64,000 nucleotides of DNA from Paraburkholderia ginsengiterrae (GTDB taxonomy: Bacteria > Pseudomonadota > Gammaproteobacteria > Burkholderiales > Burkholderiaceae). The DNA is taken from assembly GCF_001645125.1 (NCBI RefSeq), contig NZ_LXKA01000371.1, positions 186,001 through 250,000 of the forward strand, written 5' to 3'. The notes beneath the pieces were generated by a model. It had not been told where the DNA came from. It worked only from the letters and a program-made list of their open reading frames with translations, and did no database searches. The translations under genes and the position numbers were made by a program. Of the stretch, positions 1 to 9,600 are shown in pieces; within the stretch, counting starts at the first letter, position 1; the number at the start of each line of letters is the position of its first letter.

Positions 1-1
1 G

Positions 2-1075
2 CAGCGCGTGAGTCCGCGCGCCCACTTCGGCGCCGCGCTGATGGTGGCGATCGGCACGCTGATTTCGACCTTCTGGATTCTCGCCTCCAATAGCTGGATG
101 CAAACGCCGCAAGGCTTCGAAGTGGTGAACGGTCACGTCGTGCCGCTCGACTGGTTCAAGATCATTTTCAATCCGTCGTTCCCGTACCGGCTCGCGCATA
201 TGGCGCTGGCAGCGTTCATCGTCGCGGGGCTGGTGGTCTCGGCGGTCGGCGCGTGGCATCTGCTGCGCGGGCGGCGCGATCCGGCCGTCAAGAAGATGTT
301 CTCCATGGCGCTCTGGCTGCTGCTGATTCTCACGCCGATCCAGGCCTTCGTCGGCGATCAGCATGGCTTGAATACGCGCGAATATCAGCCGGCCAAGATC
401 GCTGCGATCGAAGGTCTGTGGGACACCGAGAAAGGCGGCACCGCGCTGAACCTGTTCGGCATTCCGGACATGCAGGAGGAAACCACGCGCTACGCCGTGT
501 CGATTCCGCACCTGGGCAGCCTGATCCTCACGCATAGCTGGGACGGCGAAATTCGCGGCCTCAAGGAATTCCCGCCGCAGGATCGGCCGAACTCGACGGT
601 CGTGTTCTGGAGCTTTCGCATCATGGCGGGCCTCGGCATGCTGATGATCTTGCTGTCGGCAACCGCGTGGGCGCTGCGCCGCCGCGAACGCCTGTTTGAA
701 TCGAAGTGGTTCCTGCGCTTTGCCGTGGCCATGGGCCCGACCGGTTTCATCTCGCTGCTGGCCGGCTGGGTGACCACGGAAGCCGGCCGTCAGCCGTGGG
801 TCGTGTACGGCGTGATGCGCACCGCGCAGGCCGTGTCGCCGCTGACCACGCAACAAGTCAGCGTCTCGCTGATGACCTTCGTGGTCGTGTACTTCCTCGT
901 GTTCGGCACCGGCGTCTACTACATGCTCAAGCTGATGCGCTCGGGTCCGGCGCTGCCAGGCAATAGACCGCACAACTCGCCGCACGGCACGCCGCATGAC
1001 GCGCCGGAGCGCCTGCCGAACCCGGCCGCGCGCCGCCCGCTCGCGAGCGCCGATCACATGATCGACGCCGTCTGA
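2..1075 (+). CDS. cydA: Cytochrome bd (CIO-type) ubiquinol oxidase subunit I, 5' end missing
   Basis: This is the C-terminal part of the quinol-oxidising, heme-bearing subunit of a bd-type terminal oxidase in the inner membrane, which reduces O2 to water. The reading frame is open to the window edge, so the true start lies upstream; the GTG at 8 is internal. Several hydrophobic helices are visible. The conserved GRQPW segment (EAGRQPWVVYG) sits in the C-terminal third, and the preceding quinol-binding loop is short, which is typical of the cyanide-insensitive (CioA) branch. The tail after the last helix is Pro/His/Arg-rich and probably cytoplasmic. It lies 37 bp before cydB in one operon. Confidence 0.93.
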   Translation, partial: QRVSPRAHFGAALMVAIGTLISTFWILASNSWMQTPQGFEVVNGHVVPLDWFKIIFNPSFPYRLAHMALAAFIVAGLVVSAVGAWHLLRGRRDPAVKKMFSMALWLLLILTPIQAFVGDQHGLNTREYQPAKIAAIEGLWDTEKGGTALNLFGIPDMQEETTRYAVSIPHLGSLILTHSWDGEIRGLKEFPPQDRPNSTVVFWSFRIMAGLGMLMILLSATAWALRRRERLFESKWFLRFAVAMGPTGFISLLAGWVTTEAGRQPWVVYGVMRTAQAVSPLTTQQVSVSLMTFVVVYFLVFGTGVYYMLKLMRSGPALPGNRPHNSPHGTPHDAPERLPNPAARRPLASADHMIDAV

Positions 1076-1112
1076 ACCTACCCTGCATCACTAGCTGCTT
1101 GCGAGAGAGAAA

Positions 1113-2117
1113 ATGGACGTAACCGTAGTGTGGGCCGCGATCATCGCGCTGGGCCTTTTCATGTATGTGGTGCTGGACGGCTTCGATCTGGGCATCGGCA
1201 TCGTGTTCCCGTTCTTCCCCGATGAGAAAGAACGCGACCTGATGATGAACACCGTCGCGCCGGTATGGGACGGCAACGAAACCTGGCTGGTGCTCGGCGG
1301 CGCAGGTCTGTTCGCCGTGTTTCCCGCGGTCTACTCGACCGTGCTGTCCGCGCTGTATTTGCCGCTGATCTTCATGCTCGTGTGTCTGATCTTTCGCGGC
1401 GTGTCATTCGAGATTCGCGCCAAGGCCAACCGCACGAAGCATCTGTGGGACCTGGCGTTTATTGGCGGCTCGACGGGCGCGGCGTTCTTCCAGGGCATCG
1501 CGCTGGGCGCGTTCCTGCAAGGCATCCCCGTGAGCGATGGCGCCTATGCCGGCGACGCCTTCGGCTGGCTCACCCCGTTCAGCCTGCTCACGGGGCTCGG
1601 ACTCGTCGTGACCTACGCGCTGCTCGGCTGCTGCTGGCTGGTGGCGAAAACCGAGGGCGATCTGCAACGCCGGCTGCATCGCGTGGTTTGGCCGCTGACG
1701 CTCGTGCTGCTCGGCTTCATCGCGATGGTCAGCCTGTGGACGCCGCTCCAGGATCCGACTATCGCGCAGCGCTGGTTCCACGACAACCTCTTCTACCGCC
1801 TGCTGCCGGCGCCGTTCCTCGTGGCCGTCTGCGCATTCTTCATGCATCGCGCGGTACGCGAGCGGCATCACAACACGCCGTTCGCGCTGGCGCTGCTGCT
1901 GGTGCTGCTCGGCTATGCGGGGTTGCTGGTGAGCTTGTGGCCGTATGCGATTCCGTCGAGCATGACGCTGTGGGAAGCCGCCGCGCCGCGCTCGAGTCAG
2001 ATGTTCACGCTGGTTGGCGCAGCGGTGATTCTGCCGGTCATCATTGCTTATACGACGATGGGTTACTGGGTGTTTCGAGGCAAGGTGCGTCATGGCGACC
2101 AACATCACTATCACTAA
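1113..2117 (+). CDS. cydB: Cytochrome bd ubiquinol oxidase subunit II
   Basis: Second integral subunit of the bd oxidase, forming the heterodimer with CydA. The 334-residue length fits the family. The N-terminus has the diagnostic LDGFDLGIGI motif in helix 1, followed by WDGNETWLVLGG, both hallmarks of CydB/CioB. About eight membrane helices can be read. An ATG preceded by GAGAGAGAAA serves as the start. The 3' end overlaps the start of a small membrane-protein gene by 26 bases, so the three genes are very likely co-transcribed and translationally coupled. Confidence 0.95.
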   Translation: MDVTVVWAAIIALGLFMYVVLDGFDLGIGIVFPFFPDEKERDLMMNTVAPVWDGNETWLVLGGAGLFAVFPAVYSTVLSALYLPLIFMLVCLIFRGVSFEIRAKANRTKHLWDLAFIGGSTGAAFFQGIALGAFLQGIPVSDGAYAGDAFGWLTPFSLLTGLGLVVTYALLGCCWLVAKTEGDLQRRLHRVVWPLTLVLLGFIAMVSLWTPLQDPTIAQRWFHDNLFYRLLPAPFLVAVCAFFMHRAVRERHHNTPFALALLLVLLGYAGLLVSLWPYAIPSSMTLWEAAAPRSSQMFTLVGAAVILPVIIAYTTMGYWVFRGKVRHGDQHHYH

Positions 2118-2295
2118 GCAGATCGATGCCGGTGTCAGGCCCGGCGCAACTCATAACGCATCCCCCGCGCCGGCGCGCAAACTGCCCGGCTGGCTGTGGT
2201 TCATCGCGCTATGGTGCGTCGGCGTGGGTTCGGCCATGTCGCTCGGCTTCGCGTTCAAGCTGCTGATGAATGCAACGCTTTTTGCAGTCAAATAA
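2092..2295 (+). CDS. DUF2474-like small membrane protein, probable accessory subunit of bd oxidase
   Basis: A 67-residue protein starting inside the end of cydB. Residues about 1-27 are polar with Pro/Ala. Residues about 28-60 form one hydrophobic helix beginning with a Trp-rich patch (LPGWLWFIALW). Single-helix proteins of the DUF2474 and CydX/CbdX kinds are encoded directly after cydAB and stabilise the oxidase. Placement, overlap and the tryptophan-rich helix fit DUF2474 best. The assignment rests on context and motif, not alignment. A longer frame opens upstream, but its N-terminus would lie wholly within cydB; ATG 2092 is preferred. Confidence 0.75.
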   Translation: MATNITITKQIDAGVRPGATHNASPAPARKLPGWLWFIALWCVGVGSAMSLGFAFKLLMNATLFAVK

Positions 2296-2652
2296 ACACT
2301 GTTCCAACGCGATTCGATCTGGCGCGCATAACCTTCGGAATCCTGCATGGCGGGCTTCAAAATTGGCCCTCGCGGCTCGTCTACCAAGCAAGCCGGAACC
2401 TATGCGCGGGAGACCTGCCTTACACATCGTGCAGAGCATCGGACCTGCCGGCGATCATACAAATAAAAACCCGTTCAGGCGGCGCCCTGGCGCAAGCCCT
2501 GCTGGGGCACACGCCAAATGGTGCACCGCGCCGCCGATCGGGCCTATGATCACGGGGTAGCCGGCCATGATGCGATTCACGAGCAGAAACGTAAAACGAA
2601 ACCTCATAACGGCAGTAGTCCACAACGGGCAGGTCCGACTCGCGGAGACATC
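2296..2652. other. Non-coding gap between the oxidase operon and the response regulator
   Basis: About 357 bases without a convincing gene. Open frames here have no family resemblance. The stretch must hold the 3' end of the oxidase transcript and the promoter of the response regulator. I see no strong hairpin with a U-tract and no clear -35/-10 pair. Confidence 0.4.
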
Positions 2653-3426
2653 ATGAAGTTTCTTGTGGCCGACGACCATGAACTGATCCGGCAAGGCGTC
2701 AAGACCATGCTGCGCGGCCTCGATCCCGAGGCCCAGTTCGACGAAGCCGACAACTGGGAAACGCTCGCCACCCTCGCACGGCCCGACGCCGATCACGATC
2801 TCGCCATCGTCGATCTGCATATGCCGGGCATGAGCGGCGCGACGTCGCTCGAAGTGCTGTTGAAGGCGAACCCCGCGCTGCCGCTCGTCGTCCTTTCCGC
2901 CGAAGAATCGCCCGACGAAATGCGCGCCGTGCTGGCCGCCGGCGCGCTCGGTTTTGTGCCGAAGCGCCAGCCCGCCAGCGTCATGCTCAAGGCGATCGAA
3001 CTGGTGCTGTCAGGCGGCGCTTATGTGCCGATGGAGGCCCTCAGCCTGCTGGGTTCGCGTGACACACCCCAGGCCACGCCCGCGCGTGGCGAAGTGGCCG
3101 CCGAACTGGCGCCCCACTCGGCGGCTCACGCGGGCGCGCACGCACCCAGCCAGGCCGGCGCCGCGCTCACCGAACCGCTCGCGCAGATACCGGCGTTGCA
3201 GCCGCACCAGCAGCATTTGCTGGAGAACCTGTCGCCGCGTCAACAGGACATCATGCGGCTCGTGCATCGCGGCTGGACCAACAAGATGATCGCGCGCGAT
3301 CTTGGCGTCGCGGAAGGCACGGTGAAAGTGCACCTTTCGGTGATCTTCCGGGCGCTCGGCGTGCACAACCGTTCGACCGCAATCGCCGTGATCAACGGCT
3401 GGCTCGAAGCCGGCAAAACGCTGTAA
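2653..3426 (+). CDS. LuxR/NarL-type response regulator
   Basis: Cytoplasmic two-component response regulator of 257 residues. The receiver domain covers residues 1-120, with the acidic pair D7-D8, phospho-acceptor D54 (VDLHMPGM) and K104 (FVPKRQ). A LuxR-type helix-turn-helix covers about 192-250 (LSPRQQDIMRLV through GTVKVHLSVIFRALG). The linker between them, about 122-190, is unusually long and rich in Ala, His, Pro and Gln; NarL-type linkers are usually shorter. The ATG at 2653 begins directly at the receiver fold, so earlier in-frame starts are not needed. It converges on a hybrid histidine kinase gene 43 bp away, its likely partner. The targets are unknown; the bd oxidase operon upstream is one guess. 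Confidence 0.9.
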   Translation: MKFLVADDHELIRQGVKTMLRGLDPEAQFDEADNWETLATLARPDADHDLAIVDLHMPGMSGATSLEVLLKANPALPLVVLSAEESPDEMRAVLAAGALGFVPKRQPASVMLKAIELVLSGGAYVPMEALSLLGSRDTPQATPARGEVAAELAPHSAAHAGAHAPSQAGAALTEPLAQIPALQPHQQHLLENLSPRQQDIMRLVHRGWTNKMIARDLGVAEGTVKVHLSVIFRALGVHNRSTAIAVINGWLEAGKTL

Positions 3427-3442
3427 CGCGAGCCCAACGACA

Positions 3443-3460
3443 GGCGGCGTGCGCGCCGCC
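3443..3460. terminator. GC-rich hairpin between convergent genes
   Basis: GGCGGCG-TGCG-CGCCGCC forms a perfect 7-bp stem with a 4-base loop, between the stop codons of the response regulator and the kinase. It has no good U-tract on either side, so it is at most a weak bidirectional terminator. Confidence 0.4.
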
Positions 3461-3469
3461 CGCTTGCAA

Positions 3470-5395
3470 CTACTTTTGCGGTTCGCTTTGGGACGGACTG
3501 CGCGCACCCACTTTTGCTTCGGCATCCGCCAAAGTCCCGGCGGCCCGCATCACGTCATTCCCCGCCTGGCCACCCGCATCATGCGCCGTTGGGTCCACGC
3601 GCGATTCCTGCGCGGCCGCCGCCCGCCCCTTGCTCAGTCCAGCCTGCTGCCACAGTATTTCCAGCGTGCGCCGCAAGCGCGCCGGCGTGACCGGCTTGTG
3701 AAGCACCGGAATCCCTTGCAACGAGAGCGCCGCCAACTCGGCCGACGCCATGTCGCCGGTGATCAGCAGCGTCACCGCATTGTCGTGGCCCGCACGCGCG
3801 AGCGCATTGCGCACGGCTGTCAGCGCCTGCGCGCCGGTGCGGTGATTCGCCAGCTGGTAGTCGCATAGCACGGCATCCGGCACGAAGCCGCCGGCGAGCG
3901 CCGCGAGCGCTTCGGCCTCGTCGCGTGCGCCTTGCACACTGCAACCCCAGCGCCCAAGCAGACTGACAAGGCCTTCGAGAATCGACGGTTCATCGTCGAT
4001 GCAGAGCACGCGCCGCCCTTGCGCGGACAATCCACCGACCACGGTTTCGTTCAGGCTGGCCACGATCGCACCGGCCTCGCCCGCCTGCACCGGAACGCGG
4101 AACACGGAGCCGCGGCCCGTCGCCGAACGTAATTGCAACTCGCCGCCAAGCAGTTCGACCAGACGCTTCACCGTCGGCAAACCGAGTCCGTGCCCCTGGC
4201 GCGCGTCGCGCTGCGGATTAGCGACCTGATAGAACTCTTCGAAAACGCGCTCATGCTCCTCGACTGGAATGCCGATGCCCGAATCGCGTACTTCGATAAA
4301 GCCGCCCGCCTGCCGGCCCGCGCGGCGAAAGCCCAGCCAGATCGCGCCCTCCTCGGTATAGCGCACCGCGTTCGACAACAGGTTGCTCAACACGCGTTCG
4401 AGCAGCACCGGATCGTCGTGCACGATCATCGCCGTCGGTGCGATGCGCAATGCCAGTCCTTTGGCGGCGGCCTGCGGACGGTACTGGCTGCCGACCCGTT
4501 CAAACAGTTCGGACAAGCGGAAATGCAGCCGTATCACCTGGGTCACGCCGCTTTCGAGCCGCGCCAGATCGAGCACCTGATTGAACAACTGGTTCAACGC
4601 CTCGACGTTGTAGACGATGTGCTCGGCTGTCTTCGCGTGTTGCACGGGCGTTGCCGCCGCGTCGTTGAGCGAGGCCGCGAGCAGGCCGATCGCATGCAGC
4701 GGTTGACGCAAATCGTGACTGGCGGCCGCGAAAAACCGCGTCTTGGCGAGGCTCGCTTCTTCGGCCAGCCGCTTTTGCGCGGCCAGCGATTCCGCCAGAT
4801 ATTGCTGATCGACACGCGCCTGCACGACCTGCCTGAACAGCTTGCGATAACTCAATGCGTAGACGTTGATCGCACAGAAGAAAAACGCGAGGACGATGGC
4901 GAGAATCGTACGGTCGAAGGTATGCGTGCCGAAATGCAGCACGATCGACGGAACCAGCAGAAACGGAATCGAAGTCGAAAAATTTAGCAGGTCGAAACCA
5001 TTCGACATGAACACGCCCGCAGCCAGCGTGACCAGCATGACCGTATGCAGGAGCGGCAAGTCGGTTTGCGGACTCTGAAACGCGAACCAGATCGCGAGGC
5101 CCGGCGCGCTGTACAGCAGCATGCCGCGCAGCGCGTGAAGATAGATCCAGCCGCGCGGCGAGACGAGCTGCGGATAGCGGCGGTTGCAGATCCACAGCGC
5201 GAGGCCGGCGCAATTGGCCGCGGCGTAGAAACCAAAGCACGCGATAAACAGGTGCGGCGACGGGATCGCCGGCCAATAGATCGCCACCAGCACGGCAATC
5301 GAAAACCAGTGCGAAAAGAAAGCGATCGGATCTTGCGCATACAGCACGCGCACCAGGTCTTCGTCGATGGCACGCTGGATCGGGTCGGCCCGCAT
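3470..5395 (-). CDS. Hybrid sensor histidine kinase with C-terminal receiver domain
   Basis: Inner-membrane sensor kinase of 641 residues. Residues about 20-185 hold six or so hydrophobic segments with little periplasmic domain, suggesting sensing at or in the membrane. A short coiled stretch leads to the HisKA box with H227 (ASHDLRQPLHA). The ATPase domain follows, with N-box (SNLLSNAVRY, about 337-346), G1 (RDSGIGIP) and G2 (GHGLGLPTVK). A receiver domain from about 462 has the DDE triad and phospho-acceptor D512 (CDYQLA). The Ala/Arg-rich tail lacks an Hpt domain. The ATG at 5395 is chosen because AAGGAGA lies just upstream; the frame is open further but without a better site. It is convergent with the LuxR-type regulator, its probable partner. 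Confidence 0.9.
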   Translation of the reverse strand: MRADPIQRAIDEDLVRVLYAQDPIAFFSHWFSIAVLVAIYWPAIPSPHLFIACFGFYAAANCAGLALWICNRRYPQLVSPRGWIYLHALRGMLLYSAPGLAIWFAFQSPQTDLPLLHTVMLVTLAAGVFMSNGFDLLNFSTSIPFLLVPSIVLHFGTHTFDRTILAIVLAFFFCAINVYALSYRKLFRQVVQARVDQQYLAESLAAQKRLAEEASLAKTRFFAAASHDLRQPLHAIGLLAASLNDAAATPVQHAKTAEHIVYNVEALNQLFNQVLDLARLESGVTQVIRLHFRLSELFERVGSQYRPQAAAKGLALRIAPTAMIVHDDPVLLERVLSNLLSNAVRYTEEGAIWLGFRRAGRQAGGFIEVRDSGIGIPVEEHERVFEEFYQVANPQRDARQGHGLGLPTVKRLVELLGGELQLRSATGRGSVFRVPVQAGEAGAIVASLNETVVGGLSAQGRRVLCIDDEPSILEGLVSLLGRWGCSVQGARDEAEALAALAGGFVPDAVLCDYQLANHRTGAQALTAVRNALARAGHDNAVTLLITGDMASAELAALSLQGIPVLHKPVTPARLRRTLEILWQQAGLSKGRAAAAQESRVDPTAHDAGGQAGNDVMRAAGTLADAEAKVGARSPSQSEPQK

Positions 5396-5436
5396 TGCGC
5401 GGTCTCCTTGAGTGTTCTGGTGCAGCCCCTTCTTTA

Positions 5437-5506
5437 TTGTCAGACGAATAAGACGCGTTTTATTGCCAGACGGCATTTTTTGCCGGATGGCGAATTTGCC
5501 AGATGG
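5437..5506. repeat. Four degenerate TTGCCRGAYGG repeats in a divergent promoter region
   Basis: Copies start at 5437 (TTGTCAGACG), 5463 (TTGCCAGACGG), 5480 (TTGCCGGATGG) and 5496 (TTGCCAGATGG), all in the same orientation, with steps of 26, 17 and 16 bases. They lie between the kinase gene (leftward) and the sigma-like gene (rightward). Direct repeats of this kind usually bind an oligomeric regulator; which protein binds is unknown. Confidence 0.55.
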
Positions 5507-5673
5507 TTTACCCGGCAGTTTACCCATCAGCTACCACTTAATCCATATAGGCGAAGCCGCCGCCGGAAACCATACTGATTTCACATTTCAGCGCGGCTTC
5601 AACCCCCGACATCCACACCCCGCCTGCCCACCAGGCTCACCGCGCTCCTTGCCTAACCCTTATGGAGGTTTTC

Positions 5674-6465
5674 ATGGGCGCAGTTCCCAGCCACGATTTC
5701 GTCCGCAATCTCGACGATGCGGTCCTGCCCGATTTGTGGCGCCGGCGTACCAGCCTGTCCGGCGACGAAATGGTCTCGATGGTCGAACTGGTCAAACGGG
5801 CGCTGCGGACCTATCACCCGCTCGAATTGCAGGCGCTTGGCGAGGACAAGGAAGAACTGGTCGCGCAGTTCATTTACGCGAAAGTGCTGCGTCTCGCGCC
5901 AGGCCACACGGAAACTCACGCCTGCGCCGACAGCGCGCCGTCCAACGGCTACGCAGTGTGCGCCTATTTCCGCCGCTATCTGATCGACTGCCTGCGCAGC
6001 GCGGGCCATCAGCGCAACGTGTCGATGGAAAACGAAGGCATGGCGCAGGAAATCGACCTGCACGCCCAGGCGCTCGAGGATCCGGTGGAAAGCGTGCTGC
6101 TGCAATACGGCCTCGACGAACAGCGCGTGCGGCTCTCGGCACGCGCTTTCATCGAAAGCCTCGACGAGCCGGAGCGGATCGTGCTCGCGGGCAGTCTCGG
6201 CTGGTGCTCCGAAGGCAAAGGCGGTTTGTCGGCAGTCGCGGCGCAACATCGGGTCCCCTCATATCACTATCGTGCCGTCAAACTCGGCGTCACCATGAAA
6301 AAGACGGCCGGCGCCGCTGAATTTTCCAATACCAAGATCGGCCGCTGGCTCACGGATGAACTCGGTATCGAGATTGCCGCCGACAATCGGGAGGCCATCC
6401 TGCTTGCGCTGAACCTGCTCGCCGCTGAGTCGAGCGACAGCGAGTTGAATGAAGTAGCCGCCTAA
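5674..6465 (+). CDS. Putative sigma-70/ECF-like regulatory protein
   Basis: A soluble 263-residue protein I cannot assign with certainty. Residues about 93-109 (YAVCAYFRRYLIDCLRS) resemble the core-binding helix of sigma region 2. Residues about 155-206 (a DEPERIVLAG helix, then SAVAAQHRVPSYHYRAVKLGV) resemble a region-4 helix-turn-helix. A shorter helical tail follows. A preceding ATG at 5662 is in frame, but GGAGG at 5664-5668 is spaced ideally for ATG 5674. It sits downstream of the repeats at 5437-5506 and 215 bp upstream of the large GMC fusion gene, which it might control. It could instead be a sigma-derived DNA-binding protein without sigma activity. Confidence 0.5.
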   Translation: MGAVPSHDFVRNLDDAVLPDLWRRRTSLSGDEMVSMVELVKRALRTYHPLELQALGEDKEELVAQFIYAKVLRLAPGHTETHACADSAPSNGYAVCAYFRRYLIDCLRSAGHQRNVSMENEGMAQEIDLHAQALEDPVESVLLQYGLDEQRVRLSARAFIESLDEPERIVLAGSLGWCSEGKGGLSAVAAQHRVPSYHYRAVKLGVTMKKTAGAAEFSNTKIGRWLTDELGIEIAADNREAILLALNLLAAESSDSELNEVAA

Positions 6466-6523
6466 AAGCACGCCTCGACGAGCACCCTCGCGCGCGCCGC
6501 TCGCTGGCGGTGATTGCGCCCGC

Positions 6524-6549
6524 CGTAGGCCCGGCACGCCGGGTCTACG
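6524..6549. terminator. Long hairpin after the sigma-like gene
   Basis: CGTAG-G-CCCGGC / GCCGGG-T-CTACG forms a stem of about 12 bp including one G-T pair and a tiny loop, 58 bases after the stop codon. No U-tract follows, so it may act as a partial terminator or RNA-stabilising element before the GMC gene. Confidence 0.45.
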
Positions 6550-6680
6550 CGCCGCATACGTCCCACCTTTGCTTGTTGCCGGACATTACCTAGGATACAA
6601 AAGCCGCAGCAGCACGCCGTCTTGCATCCGAAGTCCAGGTCTTCCCTTCCCTGTGTTCCGTTCCTGACGAGGTGGTCGTG

Positions 6681-9600
6681 ATGAACCGCTTATCGAGCGC
6701 CGTGACGGCAATCCAATCGCATTACGATGTGATCGTGGTGGGTTCAGGCTACGGCGGCGCAATTGCCGCCAGCCGCATGGCGCGTGCCGGCCGCCGCGTC
6801 TGCGTGCTCGAACGCGGGCGCGAATTCATGGCCGGCGAATTTCCCCGCACGCCGTTTCAAGGCACGGAGCAGGTGCAGTACAACACGGCCCTGGCGCACA
6901 TCGGCTCGCCGCTCGCACTGCTCGAAGTCCACGTGAACGAGGACGTGAATGCGGTGGTGGGCTGCGGTCTCGGAGGCACCTCGCTCATCAACGCGAACGT
7001 CGCACTCGAAGCCGACCCGCGCCTATGGGACGACGAACGCTGGCCCGCCGCGCTGCGTGCCGACAAGGCCGGCCGCGATCAGGGTTATGCGCGGGCGAGA
7101 GCCATGCTGCAACCGTCGCCGGTGCCTGACGACTATCCGGTCCTGCCGAAATTGCAGGCGCTCGAAATGTCGGCGCGGGGGCTGGAGTTGCACGCCCAAT
7201 TCAGCCGCCCGCCGATCACCGTCACCTTCACCGATGGGCCGAACGCCGCGGGCGTCGAGCAAAAGGCGTGCGTCGGCTGCGGCGACTGCAATTCGGGCTG
7301 CAACTACGACGCGAAGAATTCGACGCACATGAACTATCTGCCCGATGCCGTCGCGCACGGTGCGCAGATTTTCACGGGCGCGGCCGTGCATTCGGTGGTG
7401 CGCGACGCGACCACGCAGAAATGGACCGTGGGCTACCAGCTGGTTAGCCTCGGCCGCGAAAGCTACGGTGCGCCTGATCTGTTCGTCAGCGCGGATATCG
7501 TCATCGTGTCGGCCGGCACGATCGGATCGAGCGCCCTGCTGTTGCGCTCCCGTGAGCGGGGGCTGAGTGTCTCAGCCATGCTCGGCGAGCACTTCACCGG
7601 CAACGGCGACGTGCTCGCCTTCGCATACAACACCGAGCCTGTGATCAACGGCGTCGGCTGGGGTGCGCACGAACCGGGCGTGATCCCGCCGGTCGGCCCG
7701 ACCATCACCGGTCTCATCGATCACCGCGATACCGGCAATGTGAAGGATGGCTACGTAATCGAGGAAGGCTCGCTCGCCGGGGCGGTTGGCGCGGCGCTTG
7801 TCGGCGCGCTCGGCGCCGCCGCGCCGCTGGAAGGCGTCGATGTCACGCCGCGTTCGGCCGAACAGCAAGTCGCTTACGACGCCCGCGTGCTCGAGAGCTT
7901 CCTGCGCGGCCCCTATCATGGCGCGCTCAACCACACGCAAAGCTACCTCGTGATGGCCCACGACGACGAAAGCGGCCAGATCAGGGTGGACGGCAAAGGC
8001 CAGCCGCGCATCGTCTGGAAGAACGCCGGCACGCAGCCGGTTTTTCGGTCGATCGAGGAAGTCCTGAAGCAGGCGACCGTGGCCACCGGCGGCAAATACA
8101 TGCGTGATCCGATTTCCACGGATATTCTCGGCGACCGGACCGTTACCGTGCATCCGCTTGGCGGTTGCGGCATGGCCGACGACGCGGCACACGGCGTGAT
8201 CGACCACATGGGCCGCGTCTTCAGCGGCACCGAAGGCGCCGCGGTACACGACGGTTTGTACGTGATGGACGGCGCCGTCATGCCGATGTCGCTCGGCGTC
8301 AATCCGCTCCTGACGATTTCCGCGCTGGCGGAACGCAATTGCGCGCTGCTCGCGGCCGCGCATGGCTGGACCATCGACTATGTGGCGAAGGGCACCGCCG
8401 GCACGCCGCCGCCACAGAAGATCGGCCTGCGCTTCACGGAGACGATGGTCGGCACCTATACGCCGGCCGTGGCGGGCGATGCCGCCACCAGTCCAATCGA
8501 ATTCACGCTGACTGTCGAATCGGACGATCTCGCCGATATGCTCGGCAATCCGCAGCATCTGGCGCAAACGGCCGGCACGCTGACCTGCCCGGCATTGTCG
8601 GCGCAGCCCATGACGATCAGCAACGGGACCTTCAATCTGTTCGTGGTCGACGAATCGGACGTGGATGAGCGCAACATGACTTACCACATGACGCTCAATT
8701 CGACCGAAGGCAAGACCTACTATCTGAGCGGGAAAAAGATCATCACGCGCACGTCGCCGATCAATCTGTGGGAGCAGACCAACACGCTCTATACGGAGCT
8801 TCGCGAATCATCGCAAGCCGATGCCCCGTTGATCGGCAAGGCGACGCTGGTCGTCACCCCGGAAAATTTCCTCAAAGAGCAACGCACGCTCGAAGTCACC
8901 CACGCGCCGGATCTGGCGACGCGCCTCGAATGGACCTTGAAATTCGGCAAGTTTTTCGCGGGCGTGCTGTTCAACGAATACGGCGGTGTGGCCGCGCCCT
9001 TGCAGTTCTATAACCCCAATGCGCAACCGCGTTTGAAGCGCGCGCTGCGCGCACCCGCGCCCCAAGTCGTGTTCTTCGATACGCCCGACGGAACGAAGTT
9101 GAGGCTCACGCGCTTTCTCGACGCCGATCGCAAAGCGGCGCGCCCCGTTCTGCTGATTCACGGCTCCGGCGTATCGAGCCGGATCTTCTCCACCGACCTG
9201 ATCGCGACCAACCTTGTCGAGTATCTTTGCGCGTCCGGCTACGACGTGTGGCTCGTCGATCTGCGTGTCAGCATCGAAATGCCGAGCGTGCTGGTGCCGA
9301 CCAACGTCGACAAGGTAGCGCGCGAGGATATTCCGGCCGCCGTCGCCACCATCCGCAAGCTGACCGGCGCACCGGATATTCAGGTGCTCGCGCACTGCCT
9401 GGGCGGCCTGGCGTTCAGCATGTCGCTGATGTCCGGGCTCGAGGGCGTGCGTTCGGCGGTGATATCCCAGGTATCGGCGCATCCGGTGCCGGGCACGCTG
9501 GAGAAGATCAAGTGCGGGCTGCATATCCCTGACATCATGGAACATCTCGGCATACTCGATCTGACCGCCTATACGGAGCACAAATGCTGGCCGCAGAATC

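Noticed and set aside
5412-6320. Alternative plus-strand frame overlapping the sigma-like gene
   Set aside because: It has an Arg/Pro/Gly-rich shadow composition and no good ribosome site; the 5674 frame has an ideal one and a normal amino-acid mix.
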